From contig CABQJD010000002.1 of NCBI GenBank assembly GCA_902464405.1, positions 124,001 to 188,000 on the forward strand: DNA of 64,000 bases. Reading direction: 5' to 3'. This DNA comes from an uncultured Actinomycetaceae bacterium. Its GTDB lineage: Bacteria; Actinomycetota; Actinomycetes; Actinomycetales; Actinomycetaceae. This document shows positions 8,835-17,208 of the stretch, piece by piece. The notes below the pieces were generated by a model. It was not told the origin of the DNA and did not search any database. It worked only from the letters and a program-made list of their open reading frames with translations. Both the position numbers and the translations under genes were made by a program. Within the stretch, counting starts at the first letter, position 1. Each line of letters opens with the position of its first letter.

Positions 8835-9317
8835 TCAAGAATTTAGATCACTTTGGGCAGCATCTGGCTCAACTTCAGCTAGAAAACCACGCTGAGCGTG
8901 CTCCGTCACTGATTTTTCGTTGTAGCAAGAACGCACAAAAGCAATTGCTTCATCAACCTGCATTCCATCGAAAATCGCCAAAATAGCCAAAGCGGTTCCC
9001 GTGCGGCCGACTCCTCCACCACACGTGATTTCAACTCGTTCGTTTCTAGATCGATCCAACAGTTCGTGAAGTTGATTCAGGGCTTGACGAGGGCGGCGCG
9101 GCACTCGGTTATCAGGCCACGAAATATAGACAACTTCCCGCGCCATGCTGACAGCTCCGCGCTGGGAAAATTCTTCAGGAGTCGCCGTCGTTAAAATTGC
9201 AGAAACATCCGCGTATTCTGATATTGGCTGATGCCACGAACGCCCACGGATACGCGTGCCTGACGGAAACTCCACCACGCCTTCGTCTATATCCCATGTG
9301 TTCATGAAACACCCCAT
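8835..9317 (-). CDS. Protein tyrosine phosphatase-like protein
   Basis: Cys-dependent phosphatase of the PTP/dual-specificity fold. In the 160-residue form the P-loop ITCGGGVGRTGTA gives the nucleophile Cys99 and the phosphate-binding Arg105 (CX5R), and ISWPDNRVPR at about 65-74 is a WPD-type loop with general acid Asp69. The residue before the catalytic Cys is Thr, not the usual His. The predicted targets are phosphotyrosine or related phosphoesters; none can be named. The start is uncertain: ATG at 9356 is the longest, ATG at 9317 follows a TACGTT by 7 bases and is preferred here, and ATG at 9305 is also possible. It is upstream of the hydrolase gene on the same strand, but the 81-base gap and separate promoter-like elements argue for separate transcripts. 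Confidence 0.75.
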   Translation of the reverse strand: MGCFMNTWDIDEGVVEFPSGTRIRGRSWHQPISEYADVSAILTTATPEEFSQRGAVSMAREVVYISWPDNRVPRRPRQALNQLHELLDRSRNERVEITCGGGVGRTGTALAILAIFDGMQVDEAIAFVRSCYNEKSVTEHAQRGFLAEVEPDAAQSDLNS

Positions 9318-9324
9318 ACTTTCT

Positions 9325-9330
9325 AACGTA
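9325..9330 (-). promoter_or_regulatory. Possible leaderless -10 element (TACGTT) of the PTP-like gene
   Basis: TACGTT, AGAAAGT, then ATG at 9317. It supports that start over the upstream ATG at 9356, but the hexamer is a poor match to consensus. Confidence 0.3.
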
Positions 9331-9608
9331 CGCGTGCGCAATATGAAAACAGCCATTTGGCGCTATTTCCCTTGTATCTTTGTTGATTGTAAACACATAT
9401 AAGCTCCAATAAACAACTGGAGGTATGGTGATATAACCCCTAAGAGAGATGAGCCACACAAAACTGCAGGGCTTTAATCCCTCGCCGTAAAAATACGTAC
9501 AAAAACAATACTTCAACTAGTCTTATATTGAGATTGGTTTATTATAGATTGGTTCATTATCCAGACCGATTTATCCCAGCGTTCTATTCAGACACGAGGA
9601 GTTCTCCT

Positions 9609-11825
9609 ATGGCATCAATCATCTATACTCACACCGATGAAGCTCCTATGCTTGCAACTGAAAGTCTTCTTCCAATTATTACTGCGTTTGTGAGCAAAGC
9701 TGGCATAGACGTTGAGACGCGTGATATTTCTCTTGCAGGTAGAATCATTGCCGCATTTTCCGATCTTCTTCCCGCTGATAAACGCGAGCACGATGCACTT
9801 GCTGAGCTGGGAGCACTCACCCAAACACCTGAAGCAAATATTATTAAACTTCCTAATATCTCTGCTTCTTTGCCACAGCTTCTCGCCGCAATTAAGGAGC
9901 TACAGGAAGCAGGCATTCCTCTGCCTGATTATCCTGAGAATGCCACTACTGAGCAGGAACGCGATATACAATCTCGTTACGACGCTGTGAAAGGATCTGC
10001 AGTGAACCCTGTGCTGCGTGAAGGAAATTCCGATCGCCGCACTGCGCACGCAGTGAAAAATTATGCGAAAGCTCACCCTCATTCGATGGGCGCATGGAGC
10101 TCTTCTTCAAATACGAGAGTTGCCACTATGAGCAGCGGAGATTTTCGAGCTAATGAGAAGAGCGTTGTACTCGATCAACCAACTACGGTTGATTTCGTAC
10201 ATATTGACGCAGCTGGCAACGAGACGTTCATGAAAAAAGGCTTGCCTCTTCTTGCAGGCGAAGTACTGGATTCTACCGTGATGAGCGCGCGCGCTCTTGA
10301 CGCTTTCCTTGCAGAGCAAGTGGAAGCAGCTAAATCGGAGGGCGTGCTTTTTTCTGCACATCTCAAAGCTACGATGATGAAAGTGAGCGATCCGATTATT
10401 TTCGGGCACGTCGTGCGTGCGTTCTTCACTAAAACTTTCGCAAAATTCGGTGACGATCTACAAGCTGCAGGGCTTAGCGCCAACAATGGTTTGGGCGCAA
10501 TTTTCGCAGGTATTGAAGATCTGCCAAATGGAGCTGCTATTCGAGAATCATTTGAAGCCGAGCTAGCAGAAGGTCCAAGAATTGCGATGGTGAATTCAGA
10601 TAAAGGGATCACCAATCTGCACGTGCCAAGTGACGTAATTATCGACGCCTCTATGCCTGCTATGATTCGAAATTCTGGGCACATGTGGGCAGCAGATGGC
10701 AAACCTGCTGATACGCTCGCCGTCATTCCAGATAGCTCGTATGCAGGCGTGTATTGCGTCGTCATTGACGATTGCAAGAAGCACGGCGCTTTCGACCCCA
10801 GCACAATGGGCACAGTGCCCAATGTGGGGCTGATGGCTCAGAAAGCCGAAGAATACGGTTCACACGATAAGACGTTCGAAATCTCTGCAGCTGGACGAGT
10901 ACAAGTTCGCAGCGCAGACGGTACAGTGCTTATGGAACACTGCGTCGAGCCAGGTGATATATTCCGCAGCTGCCAGACGAAAGATGCAGCAATTCGAGAT
11001 TGGGTGCAGCTCGCTGTACGCCGCGCACATCTGAGCAAAATGCCTGCCGTTTTCTGGCTCGACTCCGAACGCGCACACGACCGCGCTATTCAAGCTAAAG
11101 TAGAAACGTATCTGAAAGATGAAGATACCGAGGGAATAGACATTCGCATTATGAATCCCTGCGAAGCAGCGCAATTCTCTGTGGATCGCGCCCGAGCTGG
11201 CTACGACACAATTTCAGTGACGGGCAACGTACTTCGTGACTATCTCACCGATCTTTTCCCCATTATGGAACTTGGCACATCAGCAAAAATGCTCTCGATC
11301 GTGCCGCTTATGGCAGGCGGCGGACTATTTGAAACAGGTGCTGGCGGATCTGCACCAAAACACGTGCAGCAACTCATTGAAGAAAACTATTTGCGCTGGG
11401 ATTCTCTCGGAGAGTTTTTAGCTCTCGCAGAAAGCCTTCGCCATCTCGCTCAATTCGATTCAAATCCACGTGCCGAAATTTTGGCTGATACGCTCGACGC
11501 GGCAACCGAACGTCTTCTCAACGAAGGAAAGAGCCCGAGCCGACGCCTTGGCGGTATCGATAACCGTGGTTCTCACGCATGGATTGCAGTGTGGTGGGCA
11601 CACGAACTTGCCACGCAAACACGAGATCCAGAGCTCGCCGCAGCTTTCAAGCACGCTGCTCAGGAACTTGAAGAAAAAGCCAGCACAATCGAAAAAGAGT
11701 TAATTGCAGTGCAGGGCAAACCTGCCGATATTGGAGGATATTATCGCCCGTGCAGCGAAAAAGTTGCTGCAGTAATGCGCCCGAGCAGCACTCTCAATGC
11801 AATTATTGATGAATTAGCTAGGTGA
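9609..11825 (+). CDS. icd: Isocitrate dehydrogenase, NADP-dependent, monomeric type
   Basis: TCA cycle enzyme that oxidises isocitrate to 2-oxoglutarate and CO2 with NADP. It belongs to the large monomeric class typical of Actinobacteria. The start at 9609 gives 738 residues, matching the family; a longer in-frame TTG at 9528 is rejected because AGGAG lies 7 bases before 9609 and the family N-terminus ASIIYTHTDEAP begins there. Family sequence includes DRRTAHAVKNYAKAHPHSMG, NSDKGITNLHVPSDVIIDASMPAMIR, GTVPNVGLMAQKAEEYGSHDKTF and NRGSHAWIAVWWA. It stands alone with its own upstream gap of about 250 bases. A perfect 12-bp hairpin follows the stop. Confidence 0.97.
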   Translation: MASIIYTHTDEAPMLATESLLPIITAFVSKAGIDVETRDISLAGRIIAAFSDLLPADKREHDALAELGALTQTPEANIIKLPNISASLPQLLAAIKELQEAGIPLPDYPENATTEQERDIQSRYDAVKGSAVNPVLREGNSDRRTAHAVKNYAKAHPHSMGAWSSSSNTRVATMSSGDFRANEKSVVLDQPTTVDFVHIDAAGNETFMKKGLPLLAGEVLDSTVMSARALDAFLAEQVEAAKSEGVLFSAHLKATMMKVSDPIIFGHVVRAFFTKTFAKFGDDLQAAGLSANNGLGAIFAGIEDLPNGAAIRESFEAELAEGPRIAMVNSDKGITNLHVPSDVIIDASMPAMIRNSGHMWAADGKPADTLAVIPDSSYAGVYCVVIDDCKKHGAFDPSTMGTVPNVGLMAQKAEEYGSHDKTFEISAAGRVQVRSADGTVLMEHCVEPGDIFRSCQTKDAAIRDWVQLAVRRAHLSKMPAVFWLDSERAHDRAIQAKVETYLKDEDTEGIDIRIMNPCEAAQFSVDRARAGYDTISVTGNVLRDYLTDLFPIMELGTSAKMLSIVPLMAGGGLFETGAGGSAPKHVQQLIEENYLRWDSLGEFLALAESLRHLAQFDSNPRAEILADTLDAATERLLNEGKSPSRRLGGIDNRGSHAWIAVWWAHELATQTRDPELAAAFKHAAQELEEKASTIEKELIAVQGKPADIGGYYRPCSEKVAAVMRPSSTLNAIIDELAR

Positions 11826-11856
11826 ATGAGTAAGTAAGATAAGTAAAAGGTGCCGT

Positions 11857-11891
11857 GAGTTAGCCATCGCGCTCTGCATGATGGCTAACTC
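11857..11891 (+). terminator. Perfect 12-bp hairpin downstream of icd, no T-tract
   Basis: GAGTTAGCCATC at 11857-11868 and GATGGCTAACTC at 11880-11891 are exact reverse complements around an 11-base loop. It starts about 30 bases after the icd stop. The sequence after it (GTCTATATATG) lacks a run of T, so it would be a U-less terminator or an mRNA 3'-end stabiliser. Confidence 0.5.
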
Positions 11892-12058
11892 GTCTATATA
11901 TGCGCAGCAACGCACACAATACCTAAATGCTATGCCTTAAGTATTGACTCTTCTTCATCTTCCGAAAAAGCAATAAATTCAGGTGACGCCGCAAGCACTG
12001 GGGCAATCGCACTGCTACAGCCGTCACCGCTACGCTATATTCACAATAATCCTAAACG

Positions 12059-12412
12059 TTAGAAAATGCGCCGCACCTCTCCCCCCCCCCACCGCCACTG
12101 GAGCTTCTGTTGAAAGCACGTGAAATCGGAAGGCATAGAAGAGGAACTTTTGAGCTCATTAACGAACTCATTAATGAAATGCTGCCTAATCTCAAAGCCA
12201 CAGAAGATAACAGACACAAGAAAACCAGCCGCCCAGATATCAAGCTGCCAAGTACACTGCCTGATAAGGCAGGCGCTGAGCACGGCCAGGGCGATCACGG
12301 CCCATGCCACTCCTTCAAAACTGAGTGGCACATCCAGCCAATGCTCAGCGCCGAAAATTAGTGTTTCACAGCAATTCGAGGGCAAGCCTGCTAGAGAGCG
12401 CAACAACTGCAA
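12059..12412 (-). CDS. Possible small membrane protein or gene remnant carrying a poly-G tract
   Basis: Low-confidence frame of 117 codons from a TTG, with no ribosome binding site. Its middle reads like genuine membrane sequence: VAWAVIALAVLSACLI and DIWAAGFLVSVIFCGF are separated by a short Trp/Gln-containing loop. Near the 3' end the frame runs through ten consecutive G (the C-run at 12081-12090 on the plus strand), so a one-base slip changes the last residues and stop. It may be a phase-variable small membrane protein, a decayed gene or chance. It lies in the 634-base gap between icd and the DUF1846 gene; no other gene was seen there. Confidence 0.25.
   Translation of the reverse strand: MQLLRSLAGLPSNCCETLIFGAEHWLDVPLSFEGVAWAVIALAVLSACLIRQCTWQLDIWAAGFLVSVIFCGFEIRQHFINEFVNELKSSSSMPSDFTCFQQKLQWRWGGGEVRRIF
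12081..12090. repeat. Homopolymeric tract of 10 C
   Basis: Ten consecutive C on the plus strand, preceded by a pyrimidine stretch and followed by ACCGCC. It is the longest G/C homopolymer noticed in the window. Tracts of this length commonly vary by slipped-strand mispairing. Confidence 0.85.
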
Positions 12413-12459
12413 ACAACTCGCATATTTTCACTGCCCACAGCTTTCCCTCACACTATGAG

Positions 12460-13947
12460 TTATCTCTTTTGATAGAGGGTTTTTGCCATATACACAGGAT
12501 CGGAGGTGACGCGAACCTTCAAGTTTCTGAAAATAGTTTCGTCAACAGATCCTAAAATACTCGTCGTATGAACATCGCACTGCGCAAGTTCCGCCAAATG
12601 GGCTAATGCCGAGCGAGCGTCTTGGCTGTGTGCTGCAGAAACTGAAAGAGCAATCAAGACTTCATCAGTATGCAGGCGTGGATTTTTCGATCCTAAATGC
12701 TTCGTCTTAAGAGTCTGAATTGGCTCAATGGATTGCGGAGAAAGAAGATTCACGTTATCGTCGATCCCTGCAAGATGCTTCAAAGCATTAAGCAGCATGG
12801 CTGATGAGCAACCAAGTAGTGCAGAAGTCTTGCCGCAAATAAGAGTGCCATCTTTCAGCTCAATGGCAGACGCTGGCTGTTTAGTTTCTTCAGCGAGCGA
12901 GCGGGCAGCTGGCACCACGCGCCGAGCTTCTGGCGTCACTTCTACTTTTGCCATCAGCAACGCAATACTCTCGCTCATACGCGGTTCAAGTTCCTTGCGT
13001 TTTTCTTCCACAAGAGCAGCGAAATAACGGCGAATAATTTCTTGCTTTCCAGCTTCACGGCAGACTTCATCATCAATAATGCAGTTACCTGCCATATTGA
13101 CGCCCATATCTGTAGGGCTCTTGTAGGGCGATTCTCCCGCTAGACGCTTAAGCTGAGCCGCCAAAAGAGGGAAAGCTTCCACATCTCGGTTGTAGTTCAC
13201 AGTCTGCTCACCATAGGCATCGAGATGGAATGGATCAATCATATTTACATCGTCCAAATCGGCAGTGGCAGCCTCATAGGCAAGATTCACTGGATGATTA
13301 AGCGGTAAATTCCAAATCGGGAAAGTCTCAAATTTAGCATAACCAGCTTTCCCTCCATGTGAATACTCTCCGTAAATTTGGCTCAAACACGTGGCGAGCT
13401 TACCTGATCCAGGCCCTGGAGCTGTGACAACAACGAGATCACGCGTCGTCTGCGCAAATTCATTTTTCCCTAAACCGTTTTCAGAAATCACACGATCAAG
13501 ATCGGTTGGATAGCCTGGGATAATAAAATGCCGCGAAACTTTAATACCGAGACGCTTAAGGCGCTTCCTGAATAGTTTCGCGGCTGAATTATCTTCTTCA
13601 ACGTGGGTCATCACCACATGTTCGGCAAGGAAACCTCGCCCTCTATATGCATCGATTAAGCGAAGGACATCCTCTTCATAGCTGATCCCCAGATCCGAGC
13701 GAATCTTATTTCGCACAAGATCCTGAGCATTCAATACGATAAGTATTTCCATATCGTCTTTCAGCTCTTCAAGCATAGAAATTTTCAGATCAGGCAAAAA
13801 TCCAGGCAAAACGCGCGATGCATGATAATCGTCAAAGAGTTTGCCGCCCATTTCTAAATAGAGTTTCCCTCCGATAGCGCCGCGGCGTTCTTTAATATGC
13901 TGTGATTGCATCTGAATATATTTCTGAGCATCAAACCCGAGTTTCAT
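12460..13947 (-). CDS. DUF1846 (UPF0371) family protein
   Basis: 495 residues, full length for the family. The N-terminus MKLGFDAQKYIQMQSQHI, then KLYLEMGGKLFDDYHASRVLPGF and RNKIRSDLGISYEEDVLRLIDAY, are characteristic. A phosphate-loop-like APGPGSGKLATCL sits at about 176-188 and is a family feature. Members are soluble cytoplasmic proteins of unknown reaction; structures have been solved but function remains open. AGAGG lies 5 bases before the ATG, confirming the start. It is a single-gene unit between two long intergenic stretches. Confidence 0.9.
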   Translation of the reverse strand: MKLGFDAQKYIQMQSQHIKERRGAIGGKLYLEMGGKLFDDYHASRVLPGFLPDLKISMLEELKDDMEILIVLNAQDLVRNKIRSDLGISYEEDVLRLIDAYRGRGFLAEHVVMTHVEEDNSAAKLFRKRLKRLGIKVSRHFIIPGYPTDLDRVISENGLGKNEFAQTTRDLVVVTAPGPGSGKLATCLSQIYGEYSHGGKAGYAKFETFPIWNLPLNHPVNLAYEAATADLDDVNMIDPFHLDAYGEQTVNYNRDVEAFPLLAAQLKRLAGESPYKSPTDMGVNMAGNCIIDDEVCREAGKQEIIRRYFAALVEEKRKELEPRMSESIALLMAKVEVTPEARRVVPAARSLAEETKQPASAIELKDGTLICGKTSALLGCSSAMLLNALKHLAGIDDNVNLLSPQSIEPIQTLKTKHLGSKNPRLHTDEVLIALSVSAAHSQDARSALAHLAELAQCDVHTTSILGSVDETIFRNLKVRVTSDPVYMAKTLYQKR

Positions 13948-14540
13948 CTAACCTCTCTTCGCTAGTTATTTTTCAATATCTCTCGTATAATGAAGTGCGC
14001 TATTTTCAGTAGGTAGCGCGCATACACCTCATATGGAGGGCATTTGCCGCGCTCCAAAAAAATAACTTCCACAGTCTACGTGCTCTTTTCTTTAAAAACC
14101 AAACTCAAAAGTGCGATTTTTTTCGCTCCAATATAAGTACTTCAAATGAGCCTCACAATGGTATATGAGCATAAAAGTAAGCGTTTTGCTTTTCTGCATC
14201 TGCAAACTTCGATATACACACTGAATCGACGTGCAAATATCGGGCAATGCTTCTTAAACCTTATATAGACGCAGTATAGTGGTTCGCATTAAATTCAAAA
14301 GAAGCATATAGATCACACAAAACTCCCTAGGGAATATTGCTTGCAGCGCGTATAGATGTCCGTTTCACAATGGCGCAGAATCATCACCAGCAACGCTACA
14401 TCGCCCGCGTACGTATAAGATATACGGTTTTCAAAGCTATATAGACCTTCAAAAACACACGCAGATTTAGAGCGAAATACACTATTTAAAATCAGAAAGC
14501 ACTAGTATTCTAAAGCGCATACTTACTTAAACAAGCACAA
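13948..14540. other. Intergenic stretch between the DUF1846 and polyprenyl diphosphate synthase genes
   Basis: No protein gene was recognised on either strand. A consensus TATAAT on the plus strand at 13986-13991 is followed by a nested inverted-repeat region at 14015-14053: AGCGCG pairs with CGCGCT, and inside it CCTC pairs with GAGG. This could be a short structured transcript, but no terminator or known RNA family was recognised. The remainder is AT-rich and featureless to the eye. Confidence 0.4.
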
Positions 14541-15578
14541 TTAGCTGAGGCGATCGACCATCATCGTTGCAAAGCTCTTAAGTGTCGAACGCACTTGCCC
14601 AGGTGGGAGCTTAGTAAGTTTGCCGATAGCATCACCCGCAAACTTTTGCGCTAGTCTTTTTGTCTCATCAAGCACTATATGCTCTCTTAAAAGCATGACG
14701 GCACGCTCAAGGTTATTACCGCTCACAAGATCGCCAGTGTCGAGAAGCTCTAGAATCTCAGCTCCAGCTGGATCAACTGCAGCGAATTTCTCACCTTTTT
14801 CGCCAGCTCTGGCAGCTCTTTCACGCAGCAGCAAAATTGGCATCGTATCTACACCTTCGAGCAGATCTGTGCCTGGTGTTTTTCCTGTGGTTTCGCGATC
14901 AGAGATTAGATCAATGACGTCATCAGCTATCTGAAATGCTACTCCTACAAGCTCGCCATACTCGGCAACAATATCTGCTATATCTTCACTGCCGCCGCTT
15001 GCAAGCACACCTGATCGAGCGGAAACTGCAATAAGGGAACCAGTCTTATCTGCTAGAACTCGAAGATAGTGATAGATCGGATCATCACCTTCGCGAGGCC
15101 CTGCCGTCTCATGCAATTCGCCCATACACAATCGTTCAAATGCCTCAGCATGCATTCGCACAGCAGCAGGCCCTAAACCAGCAACAATCGATGAAGCGCG
15201 AGCGAAGAGCACATCACCTGCCATAATCGCAGCTCGGTTGCCATAAAGATTTTGCGCAGAAGGCACACCTCGCCGCAACGGCGCATCGTCGATTACATCG
15301 TCATGGTAGAGAGAAGCTAAATGAGTGAGCTCTACAACAAGAGCAGAATCAAAAACTTTTTGGCTATCAGGATCGGAGCCAAGCTCCGCAGTAAGCATAC
15401 ACAGTAAAGGACGCAATCTTTTCCCGCCAGCATCGCTCAAATGAGAAGTGGCAGTATCAATAAATTCATCGCCAATACGAACTACTTGGTGAAGCTGAGA
15501 TTCTAGCTCATCAAGGCGATGAGCTAGACGCTTGCCTAGCTCATCGCCTTGATTGAGAAGTTCTGATATTGTGCTCAC
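14541..15578 (-). CDS. Long-chain polyprenyl diphosphate synthase (menaquinone side chain)
   Basis: Trans-prenyltransferase that extends allylic diphosphates with isopentenyl diphosphate. 345 residues, mainly helical. GGKRLRP at 51-57, the first Asp-rich motif DDVIDD at 93-98 followed by RRG, and the second Asp-rich motif FQIADDVID with Asp219, Asp220 and Asp223 are all present. It is the last gene of the nuo transcription unit: its GTG start lies only 13 bases after nuoN, with AAGGTG as ribosome binding site. Linkage to complex I and menaquinone genes suggests it makes the quinone tail, the role of mycobacterial GrcC-type enzymes. Product chain length cannot be read from sequence with certainty. 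Confidence 0.9.
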   Translation of the reverse strand: MSTISELLNQGDELGKRLAHRLDELESQLHQVVRIGDEFIDTATSHLSDAGGKRLRPLLCMLTAELGSDPDSQKVFDSALVVELTHLASLYHDDVIDDAPLRRGVPSAQNLYGNRAAIMAGDVLFARASSIVAGLGPAAVRMHAEAFERLCMGELHETAGPREGDDPIYHYLRVLADKTGSLIAVSARSGVLASGGSEDIADIVAEYGELVGVAFQIADDVIDLISDRETTGKTPGTDLLEGVDTMPILLLRERAARAGEKGEKFAAVDPAGAEILELLDTGDLVSGNNLERAVMLLREHIVLDETKRLAQKFAGDAIGKLTKLPPGQVRSTLKSFATMMVDRLS

Positions 15579-15591
15579 TCACAGCACCTTA

Positions 15592-17208
15592 TCACGCTAT
15601 AGAGTGCTGAATAAATTCAAGAACGGGTCCAGGAATAATACCCAAAAGGAAAGTGAGCAAAGCAGCAACTGCAACAGCTACCGTCCCCAGCCCCTCAGTC
15701 TCAACAATAGCCGTCGCATCTCCTTCTGGCTCTGAGAAAAACATCATCTGAACAAGCCGGAAATAGAAGAAAGCTGTTGCTGCAGAGGCGAGCACTGCGA
15801 TGACAACAAGTACTGTCTGACCCGATGTCACGCCCACACGGAATACCTCAAACTTTCCGATAAACCCTGCAGTGAGAGGAATACCAGCAAATGAAAGGAG
15901 GAAGATCATCATGGCAGCAGCAGTCAAAGGCGCACGTTTAGCAAGCCCTCGCCATGCATCAAAGTGCGTGGCTTCACCAAGGACGTTACCTTCCATATCT
16001 CTTGCACGCACAATCGTCACAATCCCAAACACACCAACCGTAGCGATACCGTAGGCAAGCAGATAGAAGAGAATCGATGAAAGTGCCTGCTGATATTCAT
16101 CAAACCTGAACTGCGAACTGCGCAAAGCATTCACCGCAATCAAGATAAACCCAGCATGTGCGATAGACGAATATGCCAGCATACGCTTCACATCTGTTTG
16201 GGTAAGCCCGATGAGAGTGCCCACAATAATCGTGAGAATAATGATGCCCCACAAGAAAATATTCAGATTCGCCGCCTGCGGCTGAAGCACATACATATAT
16301 AAACGAGCCAACGCAATAAACGCAGCAGCCTTTGTGCCAGCAGCCATAAAGCCAGTGATAGGAGTAGGAGCGCCTTGATACACATCTGGAGTCCAAGAAT
16401 GGAATGGAGCTGCACCCACTTTGAAGAGCAAGCCGATAGCAAGCATAACGGCACCTACCGTAGCAAGAAGCGTCTGAGCAGGGAATCTGCTCTGCATGAC
16501 GACTATGCTCGTATAGGAAACAGAACCAGTTGCACCGTAGAGCAATGCTGCACCCATCAAGAAAATTGCTGAAGAAAATGCACCCATAAGGAAATACTTC
16601 ATCGCAGCCTCTTGAGAAAGCAGGCGACGACGACGCGCCATGGCGGTGAGTACATATAAAGGCAAGGAAATAACTTCCAAGGCAATAAATAGTGTGAGCA
16701 GATCATACGCTGCAGTAAACACCATCATGCCCCCTACACAGAAGAGTGCCAAGGGGAAAATCTCAGAATGGCAACGCTCAGCATCTGTAGATTCTTGCTC
16801 TGCGAAAGAGCCAGGGCGCGATGCTGCCGATGCCACGAAGGCGCCGTCACGAAGTTCTGTACGGTCAGCAATAACAAGGAATGCGAGTAACGCAATAATA
16901 AGGATGACACCCTGCCCGATAATAGAGAGCGCATCTTCAACCATCGCAATGCCTTCTGCAGTCTTTGAATTTGCAATAGCAGACACTGCAACTTGCCGAA
17001 TAGCACCTCCCTCTTGAACGCCAGCACTCCAACGCCACACAACAGCTACTAGAGCCGAAGCAACAGCCATCAACGACCAGACGACCTGCACAGGACGACG
17101 TACCGAACGCCCGAGGAACGCTTCAAACAAAGTGGAGACAACTGCCGCACCGAAAATAATCACAAAGGGAACGATTGCTGCCCAGTTAATCATTGGTAAA
17201 GATGTCAT
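15592..17208 (-). CDS. nuoN: NADH-quinone oxidoreductase subunit N
   Basis: Antiporter-like proton-channel subunit of the complex I membrane arm; 538 residues with about 14 hydrophobic segments. Family sequence includes LFIALEVISLPLYVLTA with the conserved Glu in the helix, the broken-helix region GLLFKVGAAPFHSWTPDVYQGAPTP with the conserved Lys, and LAYSSIAHAGFI. The N-terminal third carries an acidic cytoplasmic-type loop (SFAEQESTDAERCH). Its ATG overlaps the TGA of nuoM (TGATG), so translation is probably coupled. Confidence 0.96.
   Translation of the reverse strand: MTSLPMINWAAIVPFVIIFGAAVVSTLFEAFLGRSVRRPVQVVWSLMAVASALVAVVWRWSAGVQEGGAIRQVAVSAIANSKTAEGIAMVEDALSIIGQGVILIIALLAFLVIADRTELRDGAFVASAASRPGSFAEQESTDAERCHSEIFPLALFCVGGMMVFTAAYDLLTLFIALEVISLPLYVLTAMARRRRLLSQEAAMKYFLMGAFSSAIFLMGAALLYGATGSVSYTSIVVMQSRFPAQTLLATVGAVMLAIGLLFKVGAAPFHSWTPDVYQGAPTPITGFMAAGTKAAAFIALARLYMYVLQPQAANLNIFLWGIIILTIIVGTLIGLTQTDVKRMLAYSSIAHAGFILIAVNALRSSQFRFDEYQQALSSILFYLLAYGIATVGVFGIVTIVRARDMEGNVLGEATHFDAWRGLAKRAPLTAAAMMIFLLSFAGIPLTAGFIGKFEVFRVGVTSGQTVLVVIAVLASAATAFFYFRLVQMMFFSEPEGDATAIVETEGLGTVAVAVAALLTFLLGIIPGPVLEFIQHSIA

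Noticed and set aside
9357..9608. tRNA or riboswitch upstream of icd
   Set aside because: No cloverleaf or known consensus seen; only AT-rich sequence with a possible promoter.
10175..10822. 215-codon frame antisense to icd
   Set aside because: Shadow frame with no supporting signals.
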